Positions 33,602 through 42,668 are shown, counted from the stretch's first letter. The stretch: DNA of 64,000 bases from Rhizobium sp. LC145 (GCF_001005825.1 NZ_LBHV01000011.1:62001-126000), one strand, 5' to 3'. Made by a program: numbers and translations. Notes: generated from the letters alone by a model not told the origin.

Positions 33602-35082
33602 CTGGCTGGTGGCGACGGAGCTTGGCGGCGCAGTTCATCTGTCTGATCCTGCTTGCGCTTGTGGTCTCCCAGAGCATCGGCCTCTTGGTTTCCTGGGACG
33701 AGCGCGGCCAAGCGCTGCGCGCCGCCGCCAAGAGCGAATTCTTGAGCCGCGCCGCCTCGATCGCGAAGCTGGTCGAGGTGACTCCGCCGGAGCTTAAGAG
33801 TGATGTTTTGCGGGCAAGCGACACGGCAAGCACGCGATTCTGGATTTCAGCGGACAGCCCGGAAACGGCCCGGGCCTGGCAGGATCTGGCAAGCGCCCAG
33901 CTCGCCGCCCCCCTGGCAGGGTTTGCGAAGCTGAACAAGCAGCAGCTCCCGCCGCTGCCGCCGGATCCGAAAGTGCCGAAGATCTACCCGGTGGAAGGTT
34001 CCGCCGGCACCGCCGCGGCGGCTAGCACGATCCTGTGGACCGATCTGTCACCGTCGGCCTGGCCCCTGTCGCAGCCTGCGAAATTCGCCTCGCTCAAACG
34101 CATCAACGGCATGGGTCTCGCTGTGCAGCTCGGCGGCGGCGCATGGCTGAACGCCGTCGTCTCCAAGCCGATCGCCAACGCCATCTGGACGCAGCAATCG
34201 GCCATCTCGCTCGCCATCACCGCGCTCGTTCTTTCCGGGATCGGAATTTTCGTCGCGCGCCGGATCGCCCGTCCGATAAGGCGTCTGGCTGTTGCCGCCG
34301 AGGCGCTCGGCCGCGGCGAGGCCGTGCCGCCGCTACCCGAACAAGGGCCGGACGACATTCGCCAGATGACCGAGGCGTTCAACCTAATGCAGGCGCGCCT
34401 GCAGCGCTTCGTCGACGACCGGACCCGCATGCTGGCGGCGATCGGCCACGACCTGCGCACGCCGATCACATCGCTGAGGCTGCGCGCCGAGTTCGTTTCC
34501 GATCCCGAACTGCAGGAGCGCATGCTGGCGACCCTCGACGAGATGCAGTCGATGACCGAAGCCACGCTTGCCTTCGCCCGCGAGGAGGCGACGCTCGAAG
34601 AGACCCGTAGCGTGGACCTCACCGCCCTCATCTCCAGCCTGTGCGACGACCTAGCCGATCTCGGTCTCGACGTGACGTTTGCCTGCGCATCGAGGATCGG
34701 CTACCGGTGCCGGCCCGACGCCTTGCGCCGGGCGATAAGAAATCTCGTGGAAAACGCGGTGCGTTACGGCAAGCGGGCGCGCGTCTCGCTCGAAAAGCGC
34801 GCCGACAGCCTGACCATCCTCGTCGAGGATGACGGCCCCGGCATACCGGTTGCCGATTTCGAGCGGGTCTTCGTGCCGTTCTTCCGCCTTGAGCATTCGC
34901 GCAACCGCGAGACCGGCGGCGTCGGCCTCGGCCTGTCGATCGCCCGTGCGATAGCCCGCCATCACGGCGGCGATATCACGCTTGAGAACATCAGCCGGGG
35001 TTTCCAGGCGGCGATCCGGTTGCCGCTGATCGGCCAGCTGAGAGAATTTCCGAATACAATGCCGGTGGGGGCTCAGCCCTGA
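33598..35082 (+). CDS. Membrane sensor histidine kinase
   Basis: 494 residues. Two membrane helices (FICLILLALVVSQSIGLLV near the N-terminus and ISLAITALVLSGIGIFVA near 200) bracket a periplasmic domain of about 165 residues rich in proline and alanine. HAMP follows (RPIRRLAVAAEALGRGE). The HisKA phosphorylation site is His284 in GHDLRTP, and the ATPase has N box RNLVENAVRYG, G1 VEDDGPGIP and G2 TGGVGLGLSI. ATG 33598 overlaps the regulator stop. The last 10 bases overlap the convergent LysR gene. Confidence 0.9.
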   Translation: MTGWWRRSLAAQFICLILLALVVSQSIGLLVSWDERGQALRAAAKSEFLSRAASIAKLVEVTPPELKSDVLRASDTASTRFWISADSPETARAWQDLASAQLAAPLAGFAKLNKQQLPPLPPDPKVPKIYPVEGSAGTAAAASTILWTDLSPSAWPLSQPAKFASLKRINGMGLAVQLGGGAWLNAVVSKPIANAIWTQQSAISLAITALVLSGIGIFVARRIARPIRRLAVAAEALGRGEAVPPLPEQGPDDIRQMTEAFNLMQARLQRFVDDRTRMLAAIGHDLRTPITSLRLRAEFVSDPELQERMLATLDEMQSMTEATLAFAREEATLEETRSVDLTALISSLCDDLADLGLDVTFACASRIGYRCRPDALRRAIRNLVENAVRYGKRARVSLEKRADSLTILVEDDGPGIPVADFERVFVPFFRLEHSRNRETGGVGLGLSIARAIARHHGGDITLENISRGFQAAIRLPLIGQLREFPNTMPVGAQP

Positions 35083-35975
35083 GAGGGCTTTCCGAAGCGC
35101 TCGACAAGCCACTGGATGAAGACCTTCAGCCTGGCACTCTGATGTCTGCCGGGAGCATAGACGACACGGAACGGCAGCGTCGGATGGCTCCATTCGCCCA
35201 AAACCTCGACGAGCTCTCCCGACTGCAGGTAGGGCAGGAGGAACGGTCTCAGGTTCTGGCCGACCCCCATTCCCGCCAGGATCATGGCGATCTGGCCATT
35301 GTCCTCATTGGCGGAGAATTGCAGGTCGCTGACGAGGTGCCGGTGACCGGATTTCTCGAAGGCCAGCGGTTTCATCCGGCCGTCGGCATGGGAAAAGAAG
35401 CCGACCGCAACATGGTTGGCGGCGAGGTCTTCCGGAGACGCCGGCGCTCCCATCCGCTCCAGATAGGCCGGCGAGGCGCAGGTCACGAAGTCCGCATCGA
35501 ACAGATGCCTTGCGATCAAGGTTTCGTCGCCGATCTCCCCTGCCCTGATGGCGCAATCGACCCCTTCCCCGATGATGTTTGCGGGCCGGTTGCCGATGCC
35601 CAGCGCGATGGAGATATGCGGATACTGCCGATGGAAATCCGGCAGATACGGGATCAGGACATTCTGCGCGAAGGTCGGGTGGGACTCGATGCGAAGATGG
35701 CCTCTCGGCGTCAGCTTCCTGCCCCGCACGGCGCTGTCGGCCTCATCGACCTCCGCCACCAGGCGCGCCGCATACCGGTAATATTCCTCACCCTCGGCAG
35801 TCACCACGACATTGCGCGTGGTCCTGTTCATCAACCTTGCGCCGAGATGCTTTTCGAGATCGGTGACGAGCTTGCTGACCGTCGAGCGCGGCACCTGAAG
35901 CTGGTTGGCGGCGCCCCGGAAAGACCCGGTATCGACGACCCGCACGAAGGCCCGCATGGCTAGGAGCTGATTCAC
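35073..35975 (-). CDS. LysR family transcriptional regulator
   Basis: 300 residues. N-terminal winged HTH (MRAFVRVVDTGSFRGAANQLQVPRSTVSKLVTDLEKHLGARLMNRTTRNV) and a LysR substrate domain (GHLRIESHPTFAQNVLIPYLPDFHRQYPHISIALGIGNR, DCAIRAGEI, WLVERFGKPS). This is the common CrgA-like group. It is divergent from the arginase-family gene at 36121, and an 18-base palindrome 23 bases upstream of its start is a candidate autoregulatory site. Confidence 0.9.
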   Translation of the reverse strand: MNQLLAMRAFVRVVDTGSFRGAANQLQVPRSTVSKLVTDLEKHLGARLMNRTTRNVVVTAEGEEYYRYAARLVAEVDEADSAVRGRKLTPRGHLRIESHPTFAQNVLIPYLPDFHRQYPHISIALGIGNRPANIIGEGVDCAIRAGEIGDETLIARHLFDADFVTCASPAYLERMGAPASPEDLAANHVAVGFFSHADGRMKPLAFEKSGHRHLVSDLQFSANEDNGQIAMILAGMGVGQNLRPFLLPYLQSGELVEVLGEWSHPTLPFRVVYAPGRHQSARLKVFIQWLVERFGKPSQG

Positions 35976-35997
35976 GGTATTCCCCCGTTCCGGTCAT

Positions 35998-36015
35998 TGT
36001 CCATAATCTTGGACA
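35998..36015. promoter_or_regulatory. Candidate LysR-type operator
   Basis: TGTCCA (35998-36003) and TGGACA (36010-36015) form a perfect inverted repeat with a 6-base AT-rich centre, in the divergent region between the LysR gene and the arginase-family gene. The symmetry and T-A outer bases suit a LysR recognition site. Function inferred. Confidence 0.5.
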
Positions 36016-36120
36016 GAGTTGCTATAAATCCGCTATTTTGTTCCTGTTTTCAATCACCAGCTATGTCCTGTCCCAGCAAGGGTAAACCGATCCGAATTCC
36101 CGACAGGAAAGAGTGAGACC

Positions 36121-36999
36121 ATGACAATCGACCCGAAAAACATTCTGCGCCTGAACCTTCCGCAATGGCAGGGCGGGGATCACCCAGACTACAGGATAGG
36201 CGCGCGCGTTCTTGCAGCGATCGCGCCGGAGGCGCAGGGACCGGAGGAAACGATTGCGGTGCCCGAAGCCCCGGACGCCACGCGACCGGTCGAGCAGGGC
36301 ATCGTTTCCCGCAAGCCGCTTCTGGACCAGCTTGCCGCAGCCAGATCGGCGATCGCCCGGCACGATCCCGACGCCATCGTCACGCTTGGCGGCGACTGCC
36401 TCGTCAACCTCGCGCCCACGGCATATCTCAGCGCGCGGTATGGCGAGGATCTTGCGGTTCTTTGGGTGGACGCGCATCCCGACGTGATGACCGCGAAGCA
36501 GTTCCGCAACGCCCATGCGCATGTGCTCGCCATGCTGATGGGGATAGGCGATCCGGACTTCGTGGCCGCCGTGCCGAAGCCGGTGAAGGGAGACCGGGTT
36601 CTTTATGTCGGCCTGACCGAAACCGCGCCCTACGAAACGGATTTCATTCCAGAGCACGGAATGACGCGCCTCAGCCCGGAAGACCTGGCCGGCTCCGCCG
36701 AGCCCGTGCTGCAATGGCTGCGCGCCTCGGGCGCGAAGAAGGTCGCGGTGCATTTCGACCTGGATGTTCTCGACCCCTCGCTCTACGACTTCCTTCTCTC
36801 GCAGGACCCCGATGCCAAACCGAATGCCTATGAGGGCGTTGCGAAAGGCCGGATGCGCTTCGAGGAGGTGGCCAATATTCTGAAGGCCGTGGATGCGGAA
36901 GCCGATATCGTGGGACTGGCGATCGCCGAATACATGCCGTGGAGCGCGATCAAGCTTTCGAAGCTCCTTGAGACGCTCCCCCTCCTCGGCAAACGGTGA
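36121..36999 (+). CDS. Arginase/agmatinase family protein with altered metal site
   Basis: 292 residues with the ureohydrolase fold. DAHPD (Asp117, His119, Asp121) and HFDLDVLD (Asp213, Asp215) are intact, but the first metal ligand of the family, the His of GGDH, is Cys93 (LGGDCLVN). The late Glu in IAEYMPW is present. This variant points to a different metal or substrate from arginine or agmatine. GAAAGAGTGAGACC precedes the ATG. The divergent LysR gene is the likely regulator. It is convergent with the mutase gene. Confidence 0.82.
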   Translation: MTIDPKNILRLNLPQWQGGDHPDYRIGARVLAAIAPEAQGPEETIAVPEAPDATRPVEQGIVSRKPLLDQLAAARSAIARHDPDAIVTLGGDCLVNLAPTAYLSARYGEDLAVLWVDAHPDVMTAKQFRNAHAHVLAMLMGIGDPDFVAAVPKPVKGDRVLYVGLTETAPYETDFIPEHGMTRLSPEDLAGSAEPVLQWLRASGAKKVAVHFDLDVLDPSLYDFLLSQDPDAKPNAYEGVAKGRMRFEEVANILKAVDAEADIVGLAIAEYMPWSAIKLSKLLETLPLLGKR

Positions 37000-37001
37000 A
37001 C

Positions 37002-37040
37002 TGGAATACCGGCGGAAGTCGAAAGCCCGCCGGCATTCCA
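37002..37040. terminator. Bidirectional terminator-like hairpin
   Basis: TGGAATACCGGCGG (37002-37015) and CCGCCGGCATTCCA (37027-37040) pair over 14 bases with a single G-T type mismatch and an 11-base loop. It lies exactly between the stops of the convergent arginase-family and mutase genes. No long T-run is present on either side. Confidence 0.6.
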
Positions 37041-37048
37041 ACCCATCC

Positions 37049-39184
37049 TCAGATATTGCGCCGCTTTCCCTCGATGAGGTCGAGCACCTTGTTGGCGGCA
37101 TCCAGCACATTGGTGCCGGGGCCGAAGACGGCGGCGACGCCGTGTTCTATCAGGTAATCGTAATCCTGCCGCGGGATGACGCCGCCCACCACGACGATGA
37201 TGTTTTCCGCGCCCTTGGCCTTCAGCGCCTCGACGAGCTGGGGGCCGAGCGTCCGATGGCCGGCGGCGAGCGAGGACATGCCGACCACCTGGACCTTTTC
37301 CCGGATCGCAAGATCGGCTGCCTCTTCCGGCGTCTGGAAGAGCGGGCCGGCAAGCACGTCGAAACCGATATCCCCGAAGGCGGACGCGATGACCTTGGCG
37401 CCCCGGTCGTGCCCATCCTGGCCGAGCTTGGCGACCATGATTTTCGGCTTGCCGGAGGCCTTCGCATAATTGGATAGCCGGCTAACGATCGTCCGGTATT
37501 CCGGATCGTCGTCATAGGCGGGGCCGTAGATATCGCTCACCACTTCCGGCACGGCCGAATGATCCCCGAAGGCTTTGCGCATCGAATCCGAAATCTCACC
37601 CACCGTGGCGCGGGCACGCGCCGCCTCCACCGCGGCTTCCAGAAGATTGCCCTTGCCGGTGCGGGCGACCTCGGCCAGGGCATCAAGCGTTTGTTCGACC
37701 TGTCTCGGATCGCGCTGCCGGCGCACCTCCTCCAGCCGCCTGATCTGCGCATTGCGCACGGCGGTATTGTCGATGGCGAGAATGTCGAGCTCGTCCTCAT
37801 TCTCCAGCCGGTACTTGTTGACCCCGACGATGATCTCCTCGCCGCGATCGACGCGTGCCTGGCGAAGCGTGGCCGCTTCCTCGATCATCCGCTTCGGCAG
37901 GCCTTCCGCGACCGCCCTGGTCATACCTCCGAGGGACTCGACCTCCTTGATGAGCGTCCAGGCTTTTTCAGCCAATTCGTTCGTCAGGCTTTCGACATAG
38001 TAGGAGCCGGCGAGCGGATCGACGACCTTGGTGACGCCCGTTTCGTGGCTCAGGATGAGCTGGGTATTGCGGGCGATGCGGGCGGAAAAATCCGTCGGCA
38101 AGGCCATGGCCTCGTCCAGCGCATTGGTGTGCAGCGACTGCGTGCCGCCAAGCACGGCAGACAGCGCCTCGTAAGCCGTGCGGATGACGTTGTTATAGGG
38201 GTCCTGCTCCTGCAGCGAGACGCCCGACGTCTGGCAATGGGTGCGCAGCATCAGCGAGGAGGCCTTTTGTGGCTTGAACTCCTCCATGATGCGCGACCAG
38301 AGGAGGCGTGCGGCGCGGAGCTTCGCCGCCTCCATGAAGAAGTTCATGCCGATGGCGAAGAAGAAGGAAAGCCGCCCGGCGAAATCATCGACATTCAGGC
38401 CCTTGGCGAGGGCGGCGCGCACATATTCGCGCCCGTCGGCGAGCGTGAAGGCGAGTTCCTGCACGAGCGTCGCGCCGGCTTCCTGCATATGGTAGCCGGA
38501 GATCGAGATCGAATTGAAGCGCGGCATTTCCTTCGCCGTATATTCGATGATGTCGGCGACGATCCGCATCGAGGGGTCGGGCGGATAGATATAGGTGTTG
38601 CGGACCATGAACTCCTTGAGGATATCGTTCTGGATGGTTCCGGAAAGCTCGGCCCGCGAACAGCCCTGCTCCTCACCCGCGACGATGAAAGAGGCGAGTA
38701 TCGGGATGACCGCGCCGTTCATGGTCATCGACACGGACATTTCCTTGAGTGGAATGCCGTCGAAGAGGATCTTCATGTCCTCGACGCTATCGATCGCGAC
38801 GCCCGCCTTGCCGACATCGCCCTCGACACGCGGATGATCCGAATCATAGCCGCGATGGGTGGCGAGATCGAAGGCGACCGAGAGGCCCTTCTGGCCGGCA
38901 GCGAGATTGCGGCGATAGAAGGCGTTGGAGGCTTCGGCGGTGGAGAAGCCGGCATATTGGCGGATCGTCCACGGCCTTCCGGCATACATGGTGGCGCGTG
39001 GGCCACGCACGAAAGGCTCGAAGCCGGGAAGCGAGTGCAGGTGATCGATCCCCTGCAGGTCGTCGGCCGTATAGAGCGGCTTCACCTCGATGCCTTCGGG
39101 CGTACGCCAGACGAGCGTTTCGGGCGATGCCTTCAACTCTTTTTCGGCGAGTGCTTTCCAGTCTTTTATGGTCTTGTCGGTCAC
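37049..39184 (-). CDS. scpA: Methylmalonyl-CoA mutase
   Basis: 711-residue adenosylcobalamin enzyme converting (R)-methylmalonyl-CoA to succinyl-CoA. The TIM-barrel domain starts FVRGPRATMYAGRPWTIRQYAGFSTAEASNAFYRRNLAAGQKGLSVAFDLATHRGYDSDHPRV-like signature blocks; the C-terminal B12 domain has DGHDRG with the cobalt-binding His592. GTG 39184 has a strong GGAGGAGGAA leader; the longer frame from 39214 adds ten unrelated residues. In rhizobia this gene (also called bhbA/mcm) adjoins pccAB. Here the vapBC pair separates it from pccA, so it needs its own promoter. Confidence 0.94.
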   Translation of the reverse strand: MTDKTIKDWKALAEKELKASPETLVWRTPEGIEVKPLYTADDLQGIDHLHSLPGFEPFVRGPRATMYAGRPWTIRQYAGFSTAEASNAFYRRNLAAGQKGLSVAFDLATHRGYDSDHPRVEGDVGKAGVAIDSVEDMKILFDGIPLKEMSVSMTMNGAVIPILASFIVAGEEQGCSRAELSGTIQNDILKEFMVRNTYIYPPDPSMRIVADIIEYTAKEMPRFNSISISGYHMQEAGATLVQELAFTLADGREYVRAALAKGLNVDDFAGRLSFFFAIGMNFFMEAAKLRAARLLWSRIMEEFKPQKASSLMLRTHCQTSGVSLQEQDPYNNVIRTAYEALSAVLGGTQSLHTNALDEAMALPTDFSARIARNTQLILSHETGVTKVVDPLAGSYYVESLTNELAEKAWTLIKEVESLGGMTRAVAEGLPKRMIEEAATLRQARVDRGEEIIVGVNKYRLENEDELDILAIDNTAVRNAQIRRLEEVRRQRDPRQVEQTLDALAEVARTGKGNLLEAAVEAARARATVGEISDSMRKAFGDHSAVPEVVSDIYGPAYDDDPEYRTIVSRLSNYAKASGKPKIMVAKLGQDGHDRGAKVIASAFGDIGFDVLAGPLFQTPEEAADLAIREKVQVVGMSSLAAGHRTLGPQLVEALKAKGAENIIVVVGGVIPRQDYDYLIEHGVAAVFGPGTNVLDAANKVLDLIEGKRRNI

Positions 39185-39251
39185 CCGTTTCCTCCTCCAT
39201 GCGCCTTTGGACACGCGCGCCGTCGACGCGGTGTTTATTTATAGTGTTCGG

Positions 39252-39310
39252 ACGGGGCGCTGAAAGCTGCCTCTTGTATTAGTAAAAAGTAGCACCTCTC
39301 AGCGCCCCGT
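39252..39310. repeat. 12-base inverted repeat upstream of the mutase gene
   Basis: ACGGGGCGCTGA (39252-39263) and TCAGCGCCCCGT (39299-39310) are perfect inverted repeats with a 35-base loop. In the mutase leader RNA this would form a long stem, or the arms may be the ends of a small mobile or decayed element. No cobalamin riboswitch consensus is seen. Confidence 0.55.
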
Positions 39311-39443
39311 TCAGCGATTTTTATCCGCGACTCCGATCCCTCTGCAGTGGCCGCGCAAGGGACATTAAGGCGAGGAACTTGCCGTTTTTAGGCCGAACCC
39401 TCTCGCCACCCCATTCACTGTCGCAGCTCAATCCAATAGGACT

Positions 39444-39480
39444 CTTGAATATCAAGCCATCATTTGCCATCTTGATGGCA
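39444..39480. promoter_or_regulatory. Candidate VapBC operator palindromes
   Basis: CTTGA-ATA-TCAAG (39444-39456) and TGCCATC-TT-GATGGCA (39465-39480) are two palindromes placed 34-70 bases before the vapB start. VapBC complexes typically bind palindromes near their own promoter. Which one is bound cannot be told from sequence. Confidence 0.5.
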
Positions 39481-39513
39481 GTTCGTATTTATCCTTCTCG
39501 GTAGGAGGTAGGA

Positions 39514-39762
39514 ATGGCCGAACCACAGCTTTCCGTCCGCAGCTCAAAGGCGCGCGACCTCGCACACCGGCTTGCCCGCCGTGAAAACCGTTCAATCGCT
39601 GATGTGGTCGAACGTGCGCTCGAAGCTTATGAGATCCGCGAAGCGGGGCGCGAGCCCGCCTCTACCTTCTATAGCCGGCTGGCGGCGCAAGCCGGCAGCG
39701 ACATCGATCTGGAAGCAGTCATTCGCGAAAATCGTCACCCTCATAAGGGCATCGATCTTTGA
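39514..39762 (+). CDS. vapB: Type II antitoxin, VapB family
   Basis: 82 residues. The N-terminal half (LSVRSSKARDLAHRLARRENRSIADVVERALEAYE) is a ribbon-helix-helix DNA-binding domain typical of VapB antitoxins; the C-terminal half should wrap the toxin. AGGAGG precedes the ATG. The stop overlaps the toxin start (TTGA), the usual coupling for such pairs. It lies between the mutase and carboxylase genes on the opposite strand. Confidence 0.87.
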   Translation: MAEPQLSVRSSKARDLAHRLARRENRSIADVVERALEAYEIREAGREPASTFYSRLAAQAGSDIDLEAVIRENRHPHKGIDL

Positions 39763-40172
39763 TTTTCCTCGATACCAACGTTGTTTCCGAAACCTTGAAA
39801 AAGACGCCGGACGACGCGGTGATTGCTTGGCTGATTCGATACGACGCCGAACTCGCGCTGCCTACCGTAACGATTGCGGAGATAGCATTCGGTATTCAGA
39901 AGATCAGGCCCGATCAACGCGCTGAACGGCTAGAGCAGGGATTGTCAGACTGGCGGCGTCGATTTGCCGATCGAATTTTTGGCCTGACAGAAGAGGCCGC
40001 GCTGGCCTATGGGAAAATCATGGGCACTGCTGTTCGACAGGGACGCGGGATGTCTGCGCCTGACGGCATGATTGCTGCGATTGCGCGGGTTAACGGTGGC
40101 CGTTTAGCGACCCGCAACCTGAGGGACTTCGAGACAGCGGGGCTCGATCTTATATGTCCCTGGGATTTCTGA
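39759..40172 (+). CDS. vapC: Type II toxin, VapC PIN-domain ribonuclease
   Basis: 137-residue PIN-domain protein. Active-site acids are Asp5 (FLDTNVVSE), Glu41 (TIAEIAFG), Asp102 (SAPDGMIAA) and probably Asp123 (TRNLRDFE). The start is TTG 39759, overlapping the vapB stop. The FitB-like layout (LPTVTIAEIAFGIQKI, PWDF end) is standard for VapC toxins that cleave tRNA or rRNA. All key residues are present, so the toxin should be active. Confidence 0.9.
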   Translation: MIFLDTNVVSETLKKTPDDAVIAWLIRYDAELALPTVTIAEIAFGIQKIRPDQRAERLEQGLSDWRRRFADRIFGLTEEAALAYGKIMGTAVRQGRGMSAPDGMIAAIARVNGGRLATRNLRDFETAGLDLICPWDF

Positions 40173-40230
40173 CGCCTGGCCGCAGCAATCGGTTCACGGA
40201 TTCAGCTGCCCCAGCTTCTCACCACCCGCC

Positions 40231-42243
40231 CTACTCGAACTCGACGATCAGCTCGTCCACCGCAAGACTCTGGCCGGCGATGGCCGCGACGCGCTTGACC
40301 ACACCCTGTCTCTCGGCCTTCAGAACGTTCTCCATCTTCATCGCCTCGACGGTTGCGAGCGTCTGGCCGGCTTCGACCTGATCGCCCGCCTTGACCGCGA
40401 CCGAGGTGATGACGCCGGGCATCGGGCAAAGCAGCATTTTCGACGTATCCGGCGGCAGCTTGACGGGCATCAGGCGCGCAAGTTCGGCCACATGCGGGGA
40501 GCGAACCCGCGCCGTCACGTCCATGCCGCGCCAGCGCAGCCGGATTGCGGTTCCGGCGAGATCGACCTTCACGCCCATCGGCTCGCCATTCAGATGAAAG
40601 GCTGCGTGACTCCGGCCGGGAAGCCAGCCGCTGGCGACCGAAAAGCGCGCGCCATCGGCGAACGTGACGGAGGTGCCGTCGGGAGAGGTTTCGAGAGCGG
40701 CGGGCAGCTCGAAACCCGCAAGCGTGACCACCCATTCCTTGCCGACGACGCGGCGGTGATTGCCGATCGTGCCGGAGATCTGCACCGCGCGCTCCTGCAG
40801 CACCTGGTTGACCAGAATGGCGATGGCCGCGAGCTTGCGAGCGGCGGCTTCATCCGGGCGCACGCCGGAAAAACCTTCCGGAAACTCCTCCGCAATGAAA
40901 CCGGTGGTCAGCCGCCCGGCGCGGAACCGCTCATGCTCCATGACGGCCGAGAGGAAGGGAAGATTGTGGCCGATGCCCTCCACCTCGAAATCGTCGAGTG
41001 CCGTCGCCATGGCGTCGATCGCCTTGATCCGGTCCGGCGCCCAGGTGCAAAGCTTGGCGATCATCGGGTCGTAATACATGGAGATTTCGCCGCCCTCGAA
41101 GACGCCGGTATCGTTACGCACCACGGTGCCATCCTCCCACCGGCCTTCCAGCGGCGGACGGTAACGAGAAAGCCGGCCGATTGACGGCAGGAAGTTGCGG
41201 TACGGGTCTTCGGCGTAAAGCCGGCTTTCGACCGCCCAGCCGGTGAGCTTCACATCGTCCTGGCCGAAGGCGAGCTTTTCGCCGGCGGCGACGCGGATCA
41301 TCTGCTCGACGAGATCGATGCCGGTGACAAGTTCGGTGACCGGGTGCTCGACCTGCAGGCGGGTGTTCATCTCGAGGAAGTAGAAATTGCGATGGCCGTC
41401 GACGATGAATTCCACCGTGCCGGCGGAGAAATAGCCGACCGCTTTCGCGAGCGCCACGGCCTGCTCGCCCATGGCCTTCCGCGTCTCGGCATCGAGGAAG
41501 GGCGACGGCGCCTCCTCGATGACCTTCTGGTTGCGCCGCTGGATGGAGCATTCGCGCTCGCCGAGATAGAGCGTGTTGCCGTGCCTGTCGCCCAGCACCT
41601 GAATTTCGATGTGGCGCGGCTGAGTGACGAATTTCTCAATGAAGATGCGGTCGTCGCCGAAGGAGGACTTCGCCTCGTTCTTCGACGACTGGAAGCCTTC
41701 GCGGGCCTCCTTGTCGTTCCAGGCGATACGCATGCCCTTGCCGCCGCCGCCGGCGGACGCCTTGATCATCACCGGATAGCCGATGGAAGAGGCGATCGTC
41801 ACCGCCTCCTCGGCATCCTCAATGAGGCCCATATGGCCGGGCACAGTGTTGACGCCGGCTTCGGCCGCTATCTTCTTGGAGGTGATCTTGTCGCCCATGG
41901 CCTCGATCGCCTTGACGGGCGGGCCGATGAAGGCAACGCCTTCCTTTTCGAGTGCCGCGGCGAAGGCGGGATTTTCCGAGAGAAACCCGTAGCCGGGATG
42001 GACGGCATCGGCGCCGGTCTTGCGGATCGCATCGAGGATCCTGTCGATGACGATATAGGACTGGCTGGAGGGGGCGGGCCCGATATGCACCGCTTCGTCT
42101 GCCATGCGCACATGCAGCGCGTCGCGATCGGCATCCGAATAGACGGCGACCGTCGCGATGCCCATCTTCTTAGCCGTTCTGATAACCCGGCAGGCGATTT
42201 CGCCACGATTGGCGATGAGGATCTTCTTGATCGCCAAACTCAA
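40231..42243 (-). CDS. pccA: Propionyl/acyl-CoA carboxylase alpha (biotin) subunit
   Basis: 670 residues. The biotin carboxylase domain begins KKILIANRGEIACRVIRTAKKMGI and contains the ATP-grasp loop KASAGGGGKGMR and FLEMNTRLQVEHPVTE. The C-terminal biotinyl domain has VEAMKMEN with the biotinylated Lys636. It carboxylates biotin for PccB. The ATG overlaps the stop of the small gene upstream (ATGA, 42240-42243), so pccB, the small gene and pccA form one operon. Product (S)-methylmalonyl-CoA feeds the mutase at 37049 after epimerisation; no epimerase gene is seen here. Confidence 0.93.
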   Translation of the reverse strand: MSLAIKKILIANRGEIACRVIRTAKKMGIATVAVYSDADRDALHVRMADEAVHIGPAPSSQSYIVIDRILDAIRKTGADAVHPGYGFLSENPAFAAALEKEGVAFIGPPVKAIEAMGDKITSKKIAAEAGVNTVPGHMGLIEDAEEAVTIASSIGYPVMIKASAGGGGKGMRIAWNDKEAREGFQSSKNEAKSSFGDDRIFIEKFVTQPRHIEIQVLGDRHGNTLYLGERECSIQRRNQKVIEEAPSPFLDAETRKAMGEQAVALAKAVGYFSAGTVEFIVDGHRNFYFLEMNTRLQVEHPVTELVTGIDLVEQMIRVAAGEKLAFGQDDVKLTGWAVESRLYAEDPYRNFLPSIGRLSRYRPPLEGRWEDGTVVRNDTGVFEGGEISMYYDPMIAKLCTWAPDRIKAIDAMATALDDFEVEGIGHNLPFLSAVMEHERFRAGRLTTGFIAEEFPEGFSGVRPDEAAARKLAAIAILVNQVLQERAVQISGTIGNHRRVVGKEWVVTLAGFELPAALETSPDGTSVTFADGARFSVASGWLPGRSHAAFHLNGEPMGVKVDLAGTAIRLRWRGMDVTARVRSPHVAELARLMPVKLPPDTSKMLLCPMPGVITSVAVKAGDQVEAGQTLATVEAMKMENVLKAERQGVVKRVAAIAGQSLAVDELIVEFE

Positions 42244-42617
42244 ATCTCCATCACGTCTTCGAAGGATTCCGGAAAGCTCTGGCGCGCAACCTTCTCGTTG
42301 ATCACCAGCAGCGCCTCGTAGGAGGTCGGATCGAAATTGTCCTCAGCCGGCACGACCTCGCGGCCGAACAGGAGGTTGAGTCGGCCGGCATCGAGATTGC
42401 CGCGCTCGAAGGGTTCCGGGCCGAAATGATGCCACAGTGCGTGCAGGAAGGCGGCGTCCACCTTGTGCTCGATCGTGCCCGGCCGGGCGCGGCGCTGCAG
42501 CGGCTTCAAAGGCGTCGCACCCTTTTCGTTCGCCCGACGGATCGTGAAGTGATGGCCATGGCCCGGCATGCCGGAGGGAAAACCCCGATGTTTGGTCATT
42601 TCGGGCGGTCTGGGCAT
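42240..42617 (-). CDS. Small conserved-type protein within the pcc operon (125 aa)
   Basis: 125 residues from ATG 42617, which has AGGAG 7 bases upstream; an in-frame ATG at 42659 lacks one. The protein has a His-rich segment (GMPGHGHHFTIRR) near the N-terminus and a folded-looking C-terminal half (VDAAFLHALWHHFGPEPFERGNLDAGRLNLLFGREVV). No family function is known to me. Its position between pccB and pccA, with overlap to pccA, suggests a role tied to the carboxylase, such as assembly, but this is inference. Confidence 0.75.
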   Translation of the reverse strand: MPRPPEMTKHRGFPSGMPGHGHHFTIRRANEKGATPLKPLQRRARPGTIEHKVDAAFLHALWHHFGPEPFERGNLDAGRLNLLFGREVVPAEDNFDPTSYEALLVINEKVARQSFPESFEDVMEI

Positions 42618-42668
42618 CGGGAACTCCTGCGGTATTTCATGGCTGGCGGCCGCCGTCACAGCGGACCT

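Larger units (their letters stand above)
39185..39513. other. Divergent region between mutase and vapBC
   Basis: 329 bases with no gene. It contains a large inverted repeat (39252-39310), presumably in the mutase leader, and two small palindromes just upstream of vapB (39444-39456 and 39465-39480). Confidence 0.5.

Noticed and set aside
37559..39244. Plus-strand open frame of about 561 codons opposite the mutase
   Set aside because: Antisense shadow of a highly conserved enzyme.
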